Shown here: positions 26,804-39,479 of the stretch, in pieces
Layout of the letters: every line of letters begins with the position of its first letter
How positions within the stretch are numbered: position 1 is the first letter of the stretch
Origin: an uncultured Pelagibacteraceae bacterium
GTDB lineage: Bacteria; Pseudomonadota; Alphaproteobacteria; Pelagibacterales; Pelagibacteraceae
Direction of reading: 5' to 3'
Assembly: GCA_902533445.1 (NCBI GenBank)
Contig: CACALX010000003.1
Span: 71,111 to 135,110, forward strand
Length of the DNA: 64,000 bases
The notes under the pieces: generated by a model
Databases searched by the model: none
What the model was told of the DNA's origin: nothing
What the model saw: the letters and a program-made list of their open reading frames with translations, nothing else
Translations under genes and position numbers: made by a program

Positions 26804-27958
26804 ATGTCATATAATTTAAAAGTTTTGCAAGTAATCCCAAAACTTGGATATGGCGGTGCAGAGACCGGTTGTTATGATATTGCTCACTATTTGCCAGAAA
26901 ACGGTTGTAAGTCATTTATAGTTACTAGTGGTGGTGAGTTACTTAAATTTGTAGATAAAAATAAAGTAAAAGTTTTTAAACTTCCAGTTCAAAGTAAAAA
27001 CCCAATATTAATTTTAATTAATGCAGTAATTTTAACTTTTATCATTTTATTTAATAATATTTCTATAGTCCACGCTAGAAGTAGAGCGCCTGCATGGTCT
27101 TGTTTAATAGCCTCCAAGATAACAAGTAGAAAGTTTGTAACTACATTTCATGGAACTTATAATTTTAAAAGTAATTTGAAAAAATTATATAATTCAGTAA
27201 TGGTTCGATCTGATTTAATTATTGCAGGATCAAACTTTATTTTTTCACATATCAAAGAAAATTATTCAAATTACTTAAATCAAAAAAAAAAATTATTAGT
27301 AGTATTTAGAGGAATTAATGTTGATTATTTTGACCCTACTACAAAACTTGAAACTGAAGAGAAAAAATTATTAAAACAATGGGAAATAGAAAAAGATAAA
27401 AAGATTATACTTTTGCCGGGTAGATTAACTACCTGGAAGGGACAAGAGGTATTTATTGAAGCAATCAATCTGGTAAATATTGAATTAGGTTATGAGGCAT
27501 TTTATGCTGTTATCCTTGGAAGCGATCAGGGAAGAGATTTGTATAAAAAAAAACTAATAAGGCTTTCAGAGCAATATAGGTTGACTAAACAGCTAAGATT
27601 TATCAATCACTGTAAAGATATGGCGTTGGCTTACAAAGTTTCTGATATAATTGTTTCAGCTTCTATTGAACCCGAAGCTTTTGGTAGAGTTTCTGTAGAG
27701 GCTCAGTCTATGGAGAAACCAATTATTGCGAGTAATATTGGTGGCTCTAATGAGACTGTCGTTGATGAAAAAACAGGCTATTTGTTTAAAGCAGGTGACG
27801 CAAAGTCTTTGAGTCAGAAAATTTTAAAAACTCTTACAATCGACGAAACTCAATTAAAATTAATTGGTATTGAGGGAAGAAAAAATATAGTTCAAAAATT
27901 TAATGTTGAAAAAATGTGCTTTTCTACTTATTCAGAGTATAAAAGATTAATAAATTAA
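26804..27958 (+). CDS. Family 4 glycosyltransferase
   Basis: This 384-residue GT-B glycosyltransferase has an N-terminal acceptor domain (QVIPKLGYGGAETGCYDIA) and a C-terminal donor domain with LPGRLTTWKGQEVFIEAI and the E-x7-E signature in EPEAFGRVSVEAQSMEKPIIAS. Such enzymes build lipopolysaccharide or surface glycans from nucleotide sugars. The stop codon directly abuts the thrS ATG, so it is co-transcribed with translation genes, which is an unusual position for a surface-glycan gene. Confidence 0.9.
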   Translation: MSYNLKVLQVIPKLGYGGAETGCYDIAHYLPENGCKSFIVTSGGELLKFVDKNKVKVFKLPVQSKNPILILINAVILTFIILFNNISIVHARSRAPAWSCLIASKITSRKFVTTFHGTYNFKSNLKKLYNSVMVRSDLIIAGSNFIFSHIKENYSNYLNQKKKLLVVFRGINVDYFDPTTKLETEEKKLLKQWEIEKDKKIILLPGRLTTWKGQEVFIEAINLVNIELGYEAFYAVILGSDQGRDLYKKKLIRLSEQYRLTKQLRFINHCKDMALAYKVSDIIVSASIEPEAFGRVSVEAQSMEKPIIASNIGGSNETVVDEKTGYLFKAGDAKSLSQKILKTLTIDETQLKLIGIEGRKNIVQKFNVEKMCFSTYSEYKRLIN

Positions 27959-29875
27959 ATGCCTATAATTACATTACCTGACGGAAATAATATTGATTTT
28001 CCAAATAAAGTTACTGGATTAGAAGTAGCAGAAAAAATTAGTAAATCATTAGCTAAACAAGCAATGGTAATAAGTGTAGATGGCGAGTTAAAAGACTTAG
28101 AACATTTAATTGAGAAAGACTGTTTGGTAAAAATTTTCACATCTAAAAATCCTGAGGGTCTAGAAACCATTAGACATGATACTGCTCACATATTAGCAAT
28201 GGCAGTACAAGAATTGTTTCCAGGAACACAAGTTACGATTGGCCCTGTAATTGATAATGGATTTTATTATGATTTTGCTAGAAAAGAACCGTTTACAGAA
28301 GATGATTTAACAATGATTGAAAATAAAATGAAAGAAATTGTTGATCGAGATGAGATTACCAAAAGGGAAGTTTGGGACAGAAATAAAGCCATAGATCATT
28401 TTAAAAAAAAAGGTGAAATCTATAAAGCTGAGTTAATTGAAGCAATACCGGAGAATGAAGATGTTTCAATTTATTTTCATGGAGATTGGCATGATCTTTG
28501 TAGAGGACCCCATCTTTCTTCAACAGGTAAAATTGGAAAATACTTTAAATTAATGAAAGTTTCAGGAGCTTATTGGAGAGGTGATTCAAATAATGAAATG
28601 CTTCAAAGAATTTATGGTACAAGCTGGGCTTCTCAAAAAGATTTAGACGATCATCTAAAAAGAATAGAAGAAGCAGAAAAAAGAGATCATAGAAAGTTAG
28701 GAAAAGAAATGGACTTGTTTCATTTTAGAGAAGAAAGTCCAGGCTCAGTTTTTTGGCATGAGAGAGGGTGGGCATTATTTCAAAAATTAATTAATTATAT
28801 GAGAAGCAGACAAGATGCTGCAGGATACAAAGAGGTAAATACACCTGAAATTTTAGATCGACAATTATGGGAAAAATCTGGTCACTGGGAAAAATATGGA
28901 GAGAATATGTACACATCAGAAACTCCTGATGAAAAAGTGTTTGCAATAAAACCAATGAATTGTCCTGGTCATATACAAGTGTTTAATCAGGGATTGAAAA
29001 GTTATAGAGATCTTCCATTACGTATCACAGAATTTGGCAAGGTTCATCGTTACGAACCATCAGGTGCTTTACATGGTTTACTTAGAGTAAGAGCTTTTAC
29101 TCAAGATGATGCGCATATTTTTTGTGCAGAAGATCAAATTACGAGCGAGTGTTTAAATGTAACAAATTTAATTTTAGATATTTATAAAGACCTTGGTTTT
29201 GAAAATGTAATTTTAAAATATGCAGATCGACCAGAAGTTAGAGTTGGAGATGATGAGGTTTGGGATAAAGCAGAAGCCTCACTTCTTGAAGCAGTTAAAG
29301 CCTCTAAGTTAGAGTATAGTATTAATAAAGGTGAAGGAGCCTTCTACGGGCCAAAAATTGAATTTGTTTTAAGAGATGCTATCGGAAGAGATTGGCAATG
29401 TGGAACTTTGCAAGTTGATTTAAATTTACCTGGTAGATTAGATGCATCATATGTCGATAAAGATGGAACAAAAAAAGTTCCTGTTATGCTTCATAGAGCG
29501 CTGTTTGGTTCCTTAGAAAGATTTATTGGAGTATTGATTGAAAATTATGCTGGGAAATTTCCTTTTTGGATTTCACCTTTGCAGACAATGGTAATTCCAA
29601 TTTCAGAAGAATTTAATGATTATGCATTAGAAGTTTCCAAAAAAATCAAAGAGGCAGGTATAAGTTCTGCAGTTGATATTAAAAATAATAATTTAAACTA
29701 TAAAATTAGAGATCATTCTTTAGCAAAAATACCTCTTTTGTTAATTTGTGGTAAAAAAGAAGTTGACTCCAATTCAGTAACGATTAGAAGGTTAGACTCT
29801 AATAAACAAGAAAATATGGATATAGATTTATTTTTAAAAACTTTCTCTGCTTTAAATAAAGCATCATCAAACTAA
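27959..29875 (+). CDS. thrS: Threonyl-tRNA synthetase
   Basis: This 638-residue class II synthetase has an N-terminal TGS domain, an editing domain with the zinc/catalytic HDTAHILAMA motif, the catalytic core with KPMNCPGH (zinc Cys) and motif 2 FGKVHRYEPSGALHGL, and the anticodon-binding domain at the C-terminus. It begins immediately after the glycosyltransferase stop and leads the thrS-infC-rpmI-rplT-pheS-pheT cluster known from many bacteria. Its own tRNA-Thr(GGT) at 58280 has an odd T-loop. Confidence 0.97.
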   Translation: MPIITLPDGNNIDFPNKVTGLEVAEKISKSLAKQAMVISVDGELKDLEHLIEKDCLVKIFTSKNPEGLETIRHDTAHILAMAVQELFPGTQVTIGPVIDNGFYYDFARKEPFTEDDLTMIENKMKEIVDRDEITKREVWDRNKAIDHFKKKGEIYKAELIEAIPENEDVSIYFHGDWHDLCRGPHLSSTGKIGKYFKLMKVSGAYWRGDSNNEMLQRIYGTSWASQKDLDDHLKRIEEAEKRDHRKLGKEMDLFHFREESPGSVFWHERGWALFQKLINYMRSRQDAAGYKEVNTPEILDRQLWEKSGHWEKYGENMYTSETPDEKVFAIKPMNCPGHIQVFNQGLKSYRDLPLRITEFGKVHRYEPSGALHGLLRVRAFTQDDAHIFCAEDQITSECLNVTNLILDIYKDLGFENVILKYADRPEVRVGDDEVWDKAEASLLEAVKASKLEYSINKGEGAFYGPKIEFVLRDAIGRDWQCGTLQVDLNLPGRLDASYVDKDGTKKVPVMLHRALFGSLERFIGVLIENYAGKFPFWISPLQTMVIPISEEFNDYALEVSKKIKEAGISSAVDIKNNNLNYKIRDHSLAKIPLLLICGKKEVDSNSVTIRRLDSNKQENMDIDLFLKTFSALNKASSN

Positions 29876-30421
29876 GTGGCAGATTTCAAACAAAACTACT
29901 TTCAAAGAAGAACAAAGGATAGAGGTCCAAGGTCCAATAACCGAATATCTTCACCGGATGTTCAAGTTATTGCAAGCGATGGTGAAAATCTTGGAGTGAT
30001 CAGCACTAATGAAGCTATATCAATGGCAAAAAACCAAGGATTAGATTTAATTGAAATTGCACCTAATGCAAACCCACCTGTATGTAAAATCATGGATATG
30101 GGAAAGTATAAATATGATGCTCAAAAAAAAGCAAATCTTGCAAAAAAGAAACAAAAAATAATTTCACTAAAAGAAATTAAAATGAGACCTGTAACAGAAA
30201 CTCATGATTATGAATTTAAGGTCAAAAATGCAAAAAAATTTATATCCAAAGGAGATAAAGTTAAATTTACTATCAGATTTAAAGGGCGAGAACTCCAACA
30301 CTCTCATTTGGGCAATCAACTGATGGGTAAAATTAAAGAGGATATGAAGGATATTGGTAGAGTAGAATTGCAACCCAAATTTGATGGGAAGCAAATGATC
30401 ATGGTAATTCAACCTTTATAA
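29876..30421 (+). CDS. infC: Translation initiation factor IF-3
   Basis: This 181-residue factor has the N-terminal domain signature (NEAISMAKNQGLDLIEIAPNANPPVCKIMD) and a C-terminal 30S-binding domain (KGDKVKFTIRFKGRELQH). The start is GTG, placed directly after the thrS stop. A non-ATG start on infC is typical because IF-3 discriminates against weak start codons and so limits its own synthesis; in E. coli the start is AUU. Whether GTG serves that purpose here is an inference. Confidence 0.96.
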   Translation: MADFKQNYFQRRTKDRGPRSNNRISSPDVQVIASDGENLGVISTNEAISMAKNQGLDLIEIAPNANPPVCKIMDMGKYKYDAQKKANLAKKKQKIISLKEIKMRPVTETHDYEFKVKNAKKFISKGDKVKFTIRFKGRELQHSHLGNQLMGKIKEDMKDIGRVELQPKFDGKQMIMVIQPL

Positions 30422-30474
30422 GGCTTAATAGAGGTTGTAAAATTTCAACATTCTTTGTATAAGTCCGCAGATTT

Positions 30475-30681
30475 ATGCCAAAATTAAAAACAAAAAGCTC
30501 AGCAAAAAAAAGATTTAAGATATCAGCTAAGGGCAAAGTTATATCTGCTCAAGCAGGTAAAAGACATGGTATGATTAAACGAACGAATTCACAAATTAGA
30601 AAATTAAGAGGCACTACAACTTTGTCTAAACAAGATGGCAAAATTGTTAAATCATACATGCCTTACAGTTTAAGAGGGTAA
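30475..30681 (+). CDS. rpmI: Ribosomal protein bL35
   Basis: This 68-residue basic protein has the L35 pattern: [14 protein letters not shown] at the N-terminus, the [10 protein letters not shown] segment and the terminal MPYSL. It is in the standard infC-rpmI-rplT order. The 53-nt gap from infC has no clear Shine-Dalgarno. It may carry a leader structure for L20 feedback as in other bacteria, but I see only a weak 4-bp hairpin. Confidence 0.96.
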   Translation: MPKLKTKSSAKKRFKISAKGKVISAQAGKRHGMIKRTNSQIRKLRGTTTLSKQDGKIVKSYMPYSLRG

Positions 30682-30683
30682 AA

Positions 30684-31040
30684 ATGGCTAGAGTTAAAAG
30701 AGGTGTAACAAGTAAAGCGAAGCACAAAAAGGTTTTGAAAGCCGTAAAAGGTCAGTGGGGCAGAAGAAAAAATACTATCAGAGTTGCCAAACAATCTATG
30801 GAGAAATCCATGCAGTATGCTTACAGAGATAGAAGAAACAAAAAAAGAGATTTCAAATCACTATGGATACAAAGAATTAATGCTGGTGTAAGAGCAGAGG
30901 GTATGACTTATTCAAAATTCATTAATGGTTTAAGTAAATGTGGCGTTGCAATAGATAGAAAAATTTTAGCTGAAATAGCTTACGATAGTCCAGAGGCATT
31001 TAAAACAATTGTACAAAAAGCTCAATCCGCTTTAAATTAA
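30684..31040 (+). CDS. rplT: Ribosomal protein bL20
   Basis: This 118-residue 50S protein has a basic N-terminal tail ([19 protein letters not shown]) and the globular C-terminus ([20 protein letters not shown]). It begins 2 nt after rpmI, with a GAGGG Shine-Dalgarno formed by the last codons of rpmI. In other bacteria L20 also represses this operon. Confidence 0.97.
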   Translation: MARVKRGVTSKAKHKKVLKAVKGQWGRRKNTIRVAKQSMEKSMQYAYRDRRNKKRDFKSLWIQRINAGVRAEGMTYSKFINGLSKCGVAIDRKILAEIAYDSPEAFKTIVQKAQSALN

Positions 31041-31052
31041 TCTCTATTGTTT

Positions 31053-31071
31053 TTATTTCTTAAGGAAATAA
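31053..31071 (+). promoter_or_regulatory. Small hairpin before pheS
   Basis: TTATTTC and GAAATAA form a perfect 7-bp stem with a 5-nt loop in the 40-nt rplT-pheS gap. It is AU-rich and weak, with no T-tract. It may modulate pheS translation or be chance; no phenylalanine-codon leader peptide is visible. Confidence 0.25.
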
Positions 31072-31080
31072 TCTACTAAT

Positions 31081-32148
31081 ATGTCAGACATAAAAAATAT
31101 TAGAGATCAATTTGTATCAAAGCTTAAAAATGAACTAAGCTTAGATGATATCAATTCAATCAAAACAGAGTTATTTGGAAAAAATGGTCAAATTTCATCT
31201 TTATTCAAAACTGTAGGAACAATACCAGAGTCTGATAGAAAAACTTTTGCAGCAGACTTAAATAAAATAAAAATTGAACTGCAATCTTTAATTTCGGGAA
31301 AGATTAAAGAGATAGAAACAAATGAAATTAATCAAAAACTTGAAAAAGAAAAAGTTGATATAACTTTACCCGGAAGACCTTTTGTTAGAGGAAAAATTCA
31401 TCCTGTATCTCAAACGATAGATGAGATTTCATCTATATTTTCAGAAATAGGTTTTAGTGTTGAAGAAGGACCAGATGTAGAAAATGAATATAATAATTTT
31501 ACTGCACTAAACACTCCAGATAATCACCCAGCTCGTGACATGCACGATACTTTTTATTTAGATGAAAATAAGGAAGTTTTGTTAAGAACGCATACTTCAC
31601 CAGTTCAAATTAGAACTATGTTAAAGGATAAACCACCATTTAAAATTATTGCTCCAGGTAGAACATATAGATCAGATAGTGATCAAACACATGCGCCAAT
31701 GTTCCATCAGGTTGAGGGCCTTCATATAGATAAAGATATTAACATGGGTCATTTAAAGGGTTGTTTAAATTATTTCATTAAAGAGTTCTTTGAAGTGAAA
31801 AAAATCAAAATGAGATTTAGACCAAGTCATTTCCCTTTTACAGAACCATCTGCAGAAGTAGATATTGGTTACGAAATTAAAGATGGTAAAATTGTTATAG
31901 GAGAAGGGGATCAGTGGCTTGAAATTTTAGGATGTGGAATGGTTCATCCAAACGTTTTAAAAAATGTCAAAGTAGATCCTGGTAAATACCAAGGATATGC
32001 ATTTGGTATAGGTATAGACCGGTTAGCTATGCTAAAATATGGTATTAATGATTTAAGAGCTTTCTTCGACTGTGATTATAGATGGTTAAATCACTTTGGA
32101 TTTGATCCACTAGATGTACCCACAAATTATAGAGGTCTAAGTCGATGA
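31081..32148 (+). CDS. pheS: Phenylalanyl-tRNA synthetase alpha subunit
   Basis: This is the 355-residue catalytic subunit of the (alpha-beta)2 class II enzyme. It has the N-terminal coiled-coil tRNA-binding arm, then [19 protein letters not shown], motif 2 ([25 protein letters not shown]) and motif 3 ([18 protein letters not shown]). The stop overlaps the pheT start by 4 nt. Confidence 0.97.
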   Translation: MSDIKNIRDQFVSKLKNELSLDDINSIKTELFGKNGQISSLFKTVGTIPESDRKTFAADLNKIKIELQSLISGKIKEIETNEINQKLEKEKVDITLPGRPFVRGKIHPVSQTIDEISSIFSEIGFSVEEGPDVENEYNNFTALNTPDNHPARDMHDTFYLDENKEVLLRTHTSPVQIRTMLKDKPPFKIIAPGRTYRSDSDQTHAPMFHQVEGLHIDKDINMGHLKGCLNYFIKEFFEVKKIKMRFRPSHFPFTEPSAEVDIGYEIKDGKIVIGEGDQWLEILGCGMVHPNVLKNVKVDPGKYQGYAFGIGIDRLAMLKYGINDLRAFFDCDYRWLNHFGFDPLDVPTNYRGLSR

Positions 32149-34553
32149 AAATAACATTTGATTGGTTGAAAGATCATTTATCTGTAAGTGCTAAGGAAGA
32201 GAAGTTACTTGAGAAATTAACTGATATTGGACTTGAAGTTGAAAGTGTTGAAAATTTATCTGAAGGTTTAGATTTATTCAAAGTAGCAAAAATTTTAAAA
32301 ACCGAAAAACATCCTAATGCAGACCGCTTAAAAATTTGTGATGTTGATGTGGGTGAAAAAGAAATTAAAAAGGTTGTATGTGGTGCACCAAATGCTAGAG
32401 AGGGTTTGATTACTGTTTATGCTCCTCCTGGTGCAGTTATTCCAAAAAATAAAACTAAATTAGTTATAGCAAAAATTAGAGATGTTACATCTTATGGTAT
32501 GCTTTGTTCTGAATCTGAACTAAATTTGTCTGAGGAAAGTGATGGAATTACTGAGCTTTCATCCTCAAAATACAACAAAAGTATTGGAAAATGTTTTTTT
32601 ACTCAATCTAGTTCTAATTTGATTGATTTATCAATCACACCTAACAGACCGGACTGTCTTGGTGTTAGAGGAATAGCTAGAGATTTAGCAGCTTCAGGCT
32701 TTGGTAAATTAAAACAGACTAAAGAACAAAAAATAAAATCGAAAAAATCTCAAACATTAAAAGTAAAAATTACAAACGAAAAAAACCAAGGATGTTTTTC
32801 TTTTGGAAGCTGTTTGGTAACAAATGTAAAAAATACTGAAAGTCCAAAGTGGTTAAAGGATAAATTAATTTCTATAGGTCAAAAACCTATTTCAGCAATT
32901 GTTGATATTACAAATTATGTAATGATTGATATTAATCGTCCATTACATGCATATGATGCTGATAAAATTGAAAAAGGTATAATTGTTAGAAACTCAAAAT
33001 CTGGTGAAGAGTTTACAGCCTTAGATAACAAAACCTATAAACTTGAAGATGATATGTGTGTAATTACTGATAATAAAGGTGTTTTAGGACTAGGTGGTAT
33101 CATCGGAGGCACAAGATCTGGAACAGAATTGGATACACAAAATGTTTTAATTGAGTCAGCATATTTTGATCCAAGATCAATTAGAAGAACAGCAAAAAGG
33201 TTAAATATAGATACAGATGCAAAATTTAGATTTGAAAGAGGAATAGACCAATTGTCAATCGAAGAAGGTTTAAATAAAGCAGCATTTTTAATTAAAGAAA
33301 TTTGTGGTGGTGAAATTAGTAAGATTGATATTCAAAAAATTAGTACATTTAAAAATCAAATAATTAAATTTGATCCAAATTCATTTGAAAAAGTTACTGG
33401 TTTTAAAATTTTAACAAAAGATATGTTAAAAATTTTAGATAACTTAGGTTTTACATGCAAAAAAGATAAAAAAGTTTTTAAATTAACTATACCGTCCTGG
33501 AGACCAGATATTACTCAGGAAATAGATGTTGTTGAAGAATTGGTAAGAATAGTTGGGTATGATAAGATAAGGATAGAAGAACCAATCAAAGAGAGAAAAA
33601 AATCTACTTTAACACAAACTCAAAAATTGTTTCATTTTCTTCAAAGATCCGTTGCTTCAAAAGGTTATTTAGAAGCAATTACTTGGTCTTTCACAGATGC
33701 AAAATATAATGATCATTTTAAAGGACAAAATGATGAATTAAAAATTGTGAACCCTATAAGTTCAGAATTAGGAGTTTTAAGAAATTCAATATTTTCAAAT
33801 TTAATTATGTATATGAGCAAAAATATAGATAGAGGAATTAAAGATTTATCTATTTTTGAAATTGGGCCAACATTTTTTGGAAAACTACCTGGTGAACAAA
33901 ATATAGTAGTTTGTGGTCTAGCAGCTGGAAAAAAATCTCGTCTTTCCTGGTTAGAAAAAGAGAGAAATGTTGATGTTTTTGATATCAAAAAAGATGTGGT
34001 TCAAACTTTAGTTGAAGCAGGTTATGACACTGAAAAATTTTTTATTGATGATGAAACTCCTGATTATTATCATCCGGGAAAATCAGGTAGATTGTTTTTA
34101 AATAGAGGTAAAGAAAGTGTAGCTGCATACTTTGGCGAAATTCATCCAAATATCATTAAGCAAATAGATATGAAAACTGAGTCGCTAGTAGGTTTTGAAA
34201 TATTTCTTGATAATTTAAAATTACCAAAAAAATCATTAAAAGATCAAAAAACAAAATATTCTGTTTCAGATTATCAAAAGTCAGAAAGGGATTTTGCATT
34301 TATAGTTGATAAGAAAATTAAAGTTCAAGATTTGGTAAATGTTATATCAAATGTTGATAAAAATTTGATTTCTAATATTAAAGTTTTTGATGTTTATGAG
34401 GGTGATAATATTCCTGAAAACCAAAAATCAATTGCAATCAGTGTTACTATTCAATCTCAAGACAAAACTCTTAAAGATGCTGATTTAGATCAAATTACTA
34501 AATTAATTATAGAAACAGTCGAAAATAAAATTGGCGCTAAAATTCGATCCTAA
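32145..34553 (+). CDS. pheT: Phenylalanyl-tRNA synthetase beta subunit
   Basis: This 802-residue beta subunit contains an EMAP-II-like tRNA-binding domain (about residues 40-150, [19 protein letters not shown]), the B3/B4 editing module ([18 protein letters not shown]), B5, the pseudo-catalytic core, and a C-terminal ferredoxin-fold anticodon-binding domain ([15 protein letters not shown]). It is translationally coupled to pheS and lies 5 nt before lepA. Confidence 0.97.
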   Translation: MKITFDWLKDHLSVSAKEEKLLEKLTDIGLEVESVENLSEGLDLFKVAKILKTEKHPNADRLKICDVDVGEKEIKKVVCGAPNAREGLITVYAPPGAVIPKNKTKLVIAKIRDVTSYGMLCSESELNLSEESDGITELSSSKYNKSIGKCFFTQSSSNLIDLSITPNRPDCLGVRGIARDLAASGFGKLKQTKEQKIKSKKSQTLKVKITNEKNQGCFSFGSCLVTNVKNTESPKWLKDKLISIGQKPISAIVDITNYVMIDINRPLHAYDADKIEKGIIVRNSKSGEEFTALDNKTYKLEDDMCVITDNKGVLGLGGIIGGTRSGTELDTQNVLIESAYFDPRSIRRTAKRLNIDTDAKFRFERGIDQLSIEEGLNKAAFLIKEICGGEISKIDIQKISTFKNQIIKFDPNSFEKVTGFKILTKDMLKILDNLGFTCKKDKKVFKLTIPSWRPDITQEIDVVEELVRIVGYDKIRIEEPIKERKKSTLTQTQKLFHFLQRSVASKGYLEAITWSFTDAKYNDHFKGQNDELKIVNPISSELGVLRNSIFSNLIMYMSKNIDRGIKDLSIFEIGPTFFGKLPGEQNIVVCGLAAGKKSRLSWLEKERNVDVFDIKKDVVQTLVEAGYDTEKFFIDDETPDYYHPGKSGRLFLNRGKESVAAYFGEIHPNIIKQIDMKTESLVGFEIFLDNLKLPKKSLKDQKTKYSVSDYQKSERDFAFIVDKKIKVQDLVNVISNVDKNLISNIKVFDVYEGDNIPENQKSIAISVTIQSQDKTLKDADLDQITKLIIETVENKIGAKIRS

Positions 34554-34558
34554 ATCCA

Positions 34559-36367
34559 ATGAGTTCAATCGATAATATAAGAAATTTTGCAATCATTGCG
34601 CACATTGATCATGGAAAATCTACTATTGCAGATAGAATAATTCATAGTTGTGGTGGCCTGACTGAAAGAGAGATGAAAGCTCAAGTTTTAGATTCAATGG
34701 ATATTGAACGAGAGAGAGGTATCACCATTAAAGCCCAAACAGTAAAGCTAAATTATAAAGCTAAAGACGGAAAAGAATATATTTTAAATATTATAGATAC
34801 ACCAGGCCATGTAGATTTTAGCTATGAGGTAAGCAGATCATTATATGCCTGTGAAGGTTCAATTTTGATTGTGGATAGTACTCAAGGAGTTGAGGCTCAA
34901 ACTTTAGCAAACGTTTACCAGGCATTAGATACAAATCATGAAATTGTCCCAGTTTTAAATAAAGTGGATTTACCAGCTTCAGATTTAGAAAGAACAAAAA
35001 AACAAATCGAGGAAGTTATTGGGATAGATACTGAAAATGCTATTCCTTGTTCTGGAAAAACTGGTGAGGGAATAGGAGATATTTTAGAACAAATTATAAC
35101 GACTTTACCAGCCCCAAAAGGGGAAAGTTCATCAGATTTAAAATGTTTATTAGTTGATAGTTGGTACGATACTTATTTGGGTGTTGTCATATTAGTTAGA
35201 GTTATAGACGGCAAACTTTCGAAACATATGAGGATCAAAATGATGTCTACAAATCAAGAATATATCGTAGAAAAAGTTGGTGTTTTTACCCCCAAGCCAG
35301 TTGATATTAATGAATTAAAAACAGGAGAAATAGGATTTATCACAACAGGAATAAAAGTGTTATCAGAAACAAAAGTTGGAGATACAATTTGTGATGCAAC
35401 AAAACCATTAAATGAAGCTTTACCAGGTTTTAAACCAAGTAAACCAGTGGTATTTTGTGGATTATTTCCTGTAGATAGCTCAGAGTTTCAAAAATTGAAA
35501 GATGGTTTAGCAAAGTTACAATTAAATGATGCGAGCTTTTCTTTTGAACCAGAGTCATCTTCAGCTTTAGGTTTAGGATTTAGATGTGGGTTTCTAGGTT
35601 TACTTCATCTAGAAATAATAACAGAACGACTTGAGAGAGAATTTGATGTTAATTTATTAACAACAACACCAGGAGTAGTTTATAAAGTTCATTTGAATAA
35701 TGGTGATACAATGGATTTACAAAATCCATCTAGTTTACCAGATCCTACTCTAATAAAGTATATTGAAGAGCCTTGGATAAAGGCAACTATCATTACGCCA
35801 GATCAGTACTTAGGTTCAATAATTAAAATGTGTCAGGACAAGAGAGGGATACAAACTAACCTAAGCTATTCTGGTAATAGAGCAGTAGTAAATTATGAAC
35901 TTCCTTTAAATGAAGTTGTGTTTGATTTTAACGATAGACTTAAGTCTATGACAAGTGGATACGCAAGTTTTGATTATGAAATAATTGAGCATAGAGAAGG
36001 CGATCTAGTAAAACTTGGTATTTTAGTGAATGGTGAACCTGTTGATGCTTTAGCTATGATGATACATAAAGATTTTGCTCAAAAAACTGGGAGAGAAGTT
36101 TGTGAAAAATTAAAAGACTTAATTCCAAGACATAATTTTATGATTCCTGTCCAAGCTGCAATAGGAGGAAAAATTATTGCTAGAGAAACTATTAAAGGGT
36201 TTAAAAAAGATGTTTTGACAAAAATTCACGGTGGTGGAGCTACAGATAGAAAAAGAAAATTATTAGAAAAACAAAAAAAAGGTAAAGCTAGATCAAAACA
36301 ATTTGGAAGGGTGGAAATACCACAAGAGGCATTTATTGGTGTTCTTAAAATTTCAAAAGAAAAATAA
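34559..36367 (+). CDS. lepA: Elongation factor 4 (LepA)
   Basis: This 602-residue translational GTPase has G1 [10 protein letters not shown]2 in [11 protein letters not shown]3 DTPGHVDF and G4 NKVD. It ends with the LepA-specific C-terminal domain ([21 protein letters not shown]). EF4 promotes ribosome assembly or back-translocation under stress. Its stop is followed by tRNA-Ser after only 2 nt. Confidence 0.97.
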   Translation: MSSIDNIRNFAIIAHIDHGKSTIADRIIHSCGGLTEREMKAQVLDSMDIERERGITIKAQTVKLNYKAKDGKEYILNIIDTPGHVDFSYEVSRSLYACEGSILIVDSTQGVEAQTLANVYQALDTNHEIVPVLNKVDLPASDLERTKKQIEEVIGIDTENAIPCSGKTGEGIGDILEQIITTLPAPKGESSSDLKCLLVDSWYDTYLGVVILVRVIDGKLSKHMRIKMMSTNQEYIVEKVGVFTPKPVDINELKTGEIGFITTGIKVLSETKVGDTICDATKPLNEALPGFKPSKPVVFCGLFPVDSSEFQKLKDGLAKLQLNDASFSFEPESSSALGLGFRCGFLGLLHLEIITERLEREFDVNLLTTTPGVVYKVHLNNGDTMDLQNPSSLPDPTLIKYIEEPWIKATIITPDQYLGSIIKMCQDKRGIQTNLSYSGNRAVVNYELPLNEVVFDFNDRLKSMTSGYASFDYEIIEHREGDLVKLGILVNGEPVDALAMMIHKDFAQKTGREVCEKLKDLIPRHNFMIPVQAAIGGKIIARETIKGFKKDVLTKIHGGGATDRKRKLLEKQKKGKARSKQFGRVEIPQEAFIGVLKISKEK

Positions 36368-36369
36368 CT

Positions 36370-36459
36370 GGAGAGGTGGCCGAGTGGTTGAAGGCGCACG
36401 CTTGGAAAGCGTGTAAAGGAGAAATTCTTTCATGGGTTCGAATCCCATTCTCTCCGCCA
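36370..36459 (+). tRNA. tRNA-Ser(GGA)
   Basis: The acceptor stem ggagagg pairs with the 3' tctctcc, discriminator G and an encoded CCA. The anticodon loop is TTGGAAA (anticodon GGA), there is a long variable arm, and the T-loop is canonical TTCGAAT. It lies 2 nt after lepA, probably as part of the same transcript, and its end is 3 nt from the convergent FkbM gene. Confidence 0.97.
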
Positions 36460-36462
36460 TAA

Positions 36463-37239
36463 TTAAAAATTTTTATAAAAAAAATTAGATCTATTTTTTA
36501 CCTCAAAAATTTTTTTGTAATTCATAGATAGTAAATAATTATTAACTGATTGAAAATTTTTTTCAAAAATTTCAATTTGTAAAATACATTTGTTGTTTAC
36601 GAGAGTCTTATTTATACCCTCTAAAACATTTAATTCATGCCCCTCTACATCAATTTTTAATGATAGTTTTTCATCTTTTAAATTTAAATACTCATCACCA
36701 ATTTTAAAATCTGCAAAAAAACTGTTATGATTTTTTAAATTAGTATCATTATTCGTTACACCCGCTCCACCAGTTTGGTGATATCCAAATTTAACCATTG
36801 TTTGCATCTTTAGCTTCTTTGATACATTAGATAATCCAAAATTATTTAAATTAATTTTTTTTGATAAATCAGAATTTATATCTAATGATTTTGAAAATTT
36901 ATAAAAAGCCTCTTTGTTAGGCTCAAAGGCTATAACGGAAATATTTTCGATATTTTTTCCAATTGTTAAAGAATAGTAACCACAATTAGCCCCAACATCT
37001 AAAAAAAAATTAATTTTATAGATATTAATTTTTTCAATTAAATAATTAATTTCCAACCTTTCAAATTCATTGTGTAATATTAATTCTCTATCTATTGGAT
37101 CTAGAAAATCTAGAAACATTTTAGTATTTTTAATTTTAAAATAGCCTCTATTTTTTTTTAAAATTTTTAATAATCTAATCAGCACACTTGGTATAAGTCT
37201 TTTTAAAATTGGGAGTTTAAGTAGTTTTCTAAATATCAT
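36463..37239 (-). CDS. FkbM-family methyltransferase
   Basis: This 258-residue SAM-dependent methyltransferase has motif [17 protein letters not shown], motif [15 protein letters not shown] and the FkbM hallmark [15 protein letters not shown]. FkbM proteins O-methylate sugars or natural products; in marine bacteria they often belong to surface-glycan loci. It is a single gene on the minus strand between tRNA-Ser and gyrB, flanked by housekeeping genes on the other strand. The tRNA-adjacent position and type of function fit a variable accessory gene. Confidence 0.85.
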   Translation of the reverse strand: MIFRKLLKLPILKRLIPSVLIRLLKILKKNRGYFKIKNTKMFLDFLDPIDRELILHNEFERLEINYLIEKINIYKINFFLDVGANCGYYSLTIGKNIENISVIAFEPNKEAFYKFSKSLDINSDLSKKINLNNFGLSNVSKKLKMQTMVKFGYHQTGGAGVTNNDTNLKNHNSFFADFKIGDEYLNLKDEKLSLKIDVEGHELNVLEGINKTLVNNKCILQIEIFEKNFQSVNNYLLSMNYKKIFEVKNRSNFFYKNF

Positions 37240-37380
37240 TAAAATATTTTCTTTTTACTAGTGAAATCATATATAAATGATTTGAGAACGTTAAATATGT
37301 AAAATCTCATTGTTTTTAAATGCATTTAAAAGCATTTTTTTGACAGAAGTTGTTATTTATCAACAATAATTATTAAAAAA

Positions 37381-39477
<2,097 letters not shown>

Positions 39478-39479
39478 AA

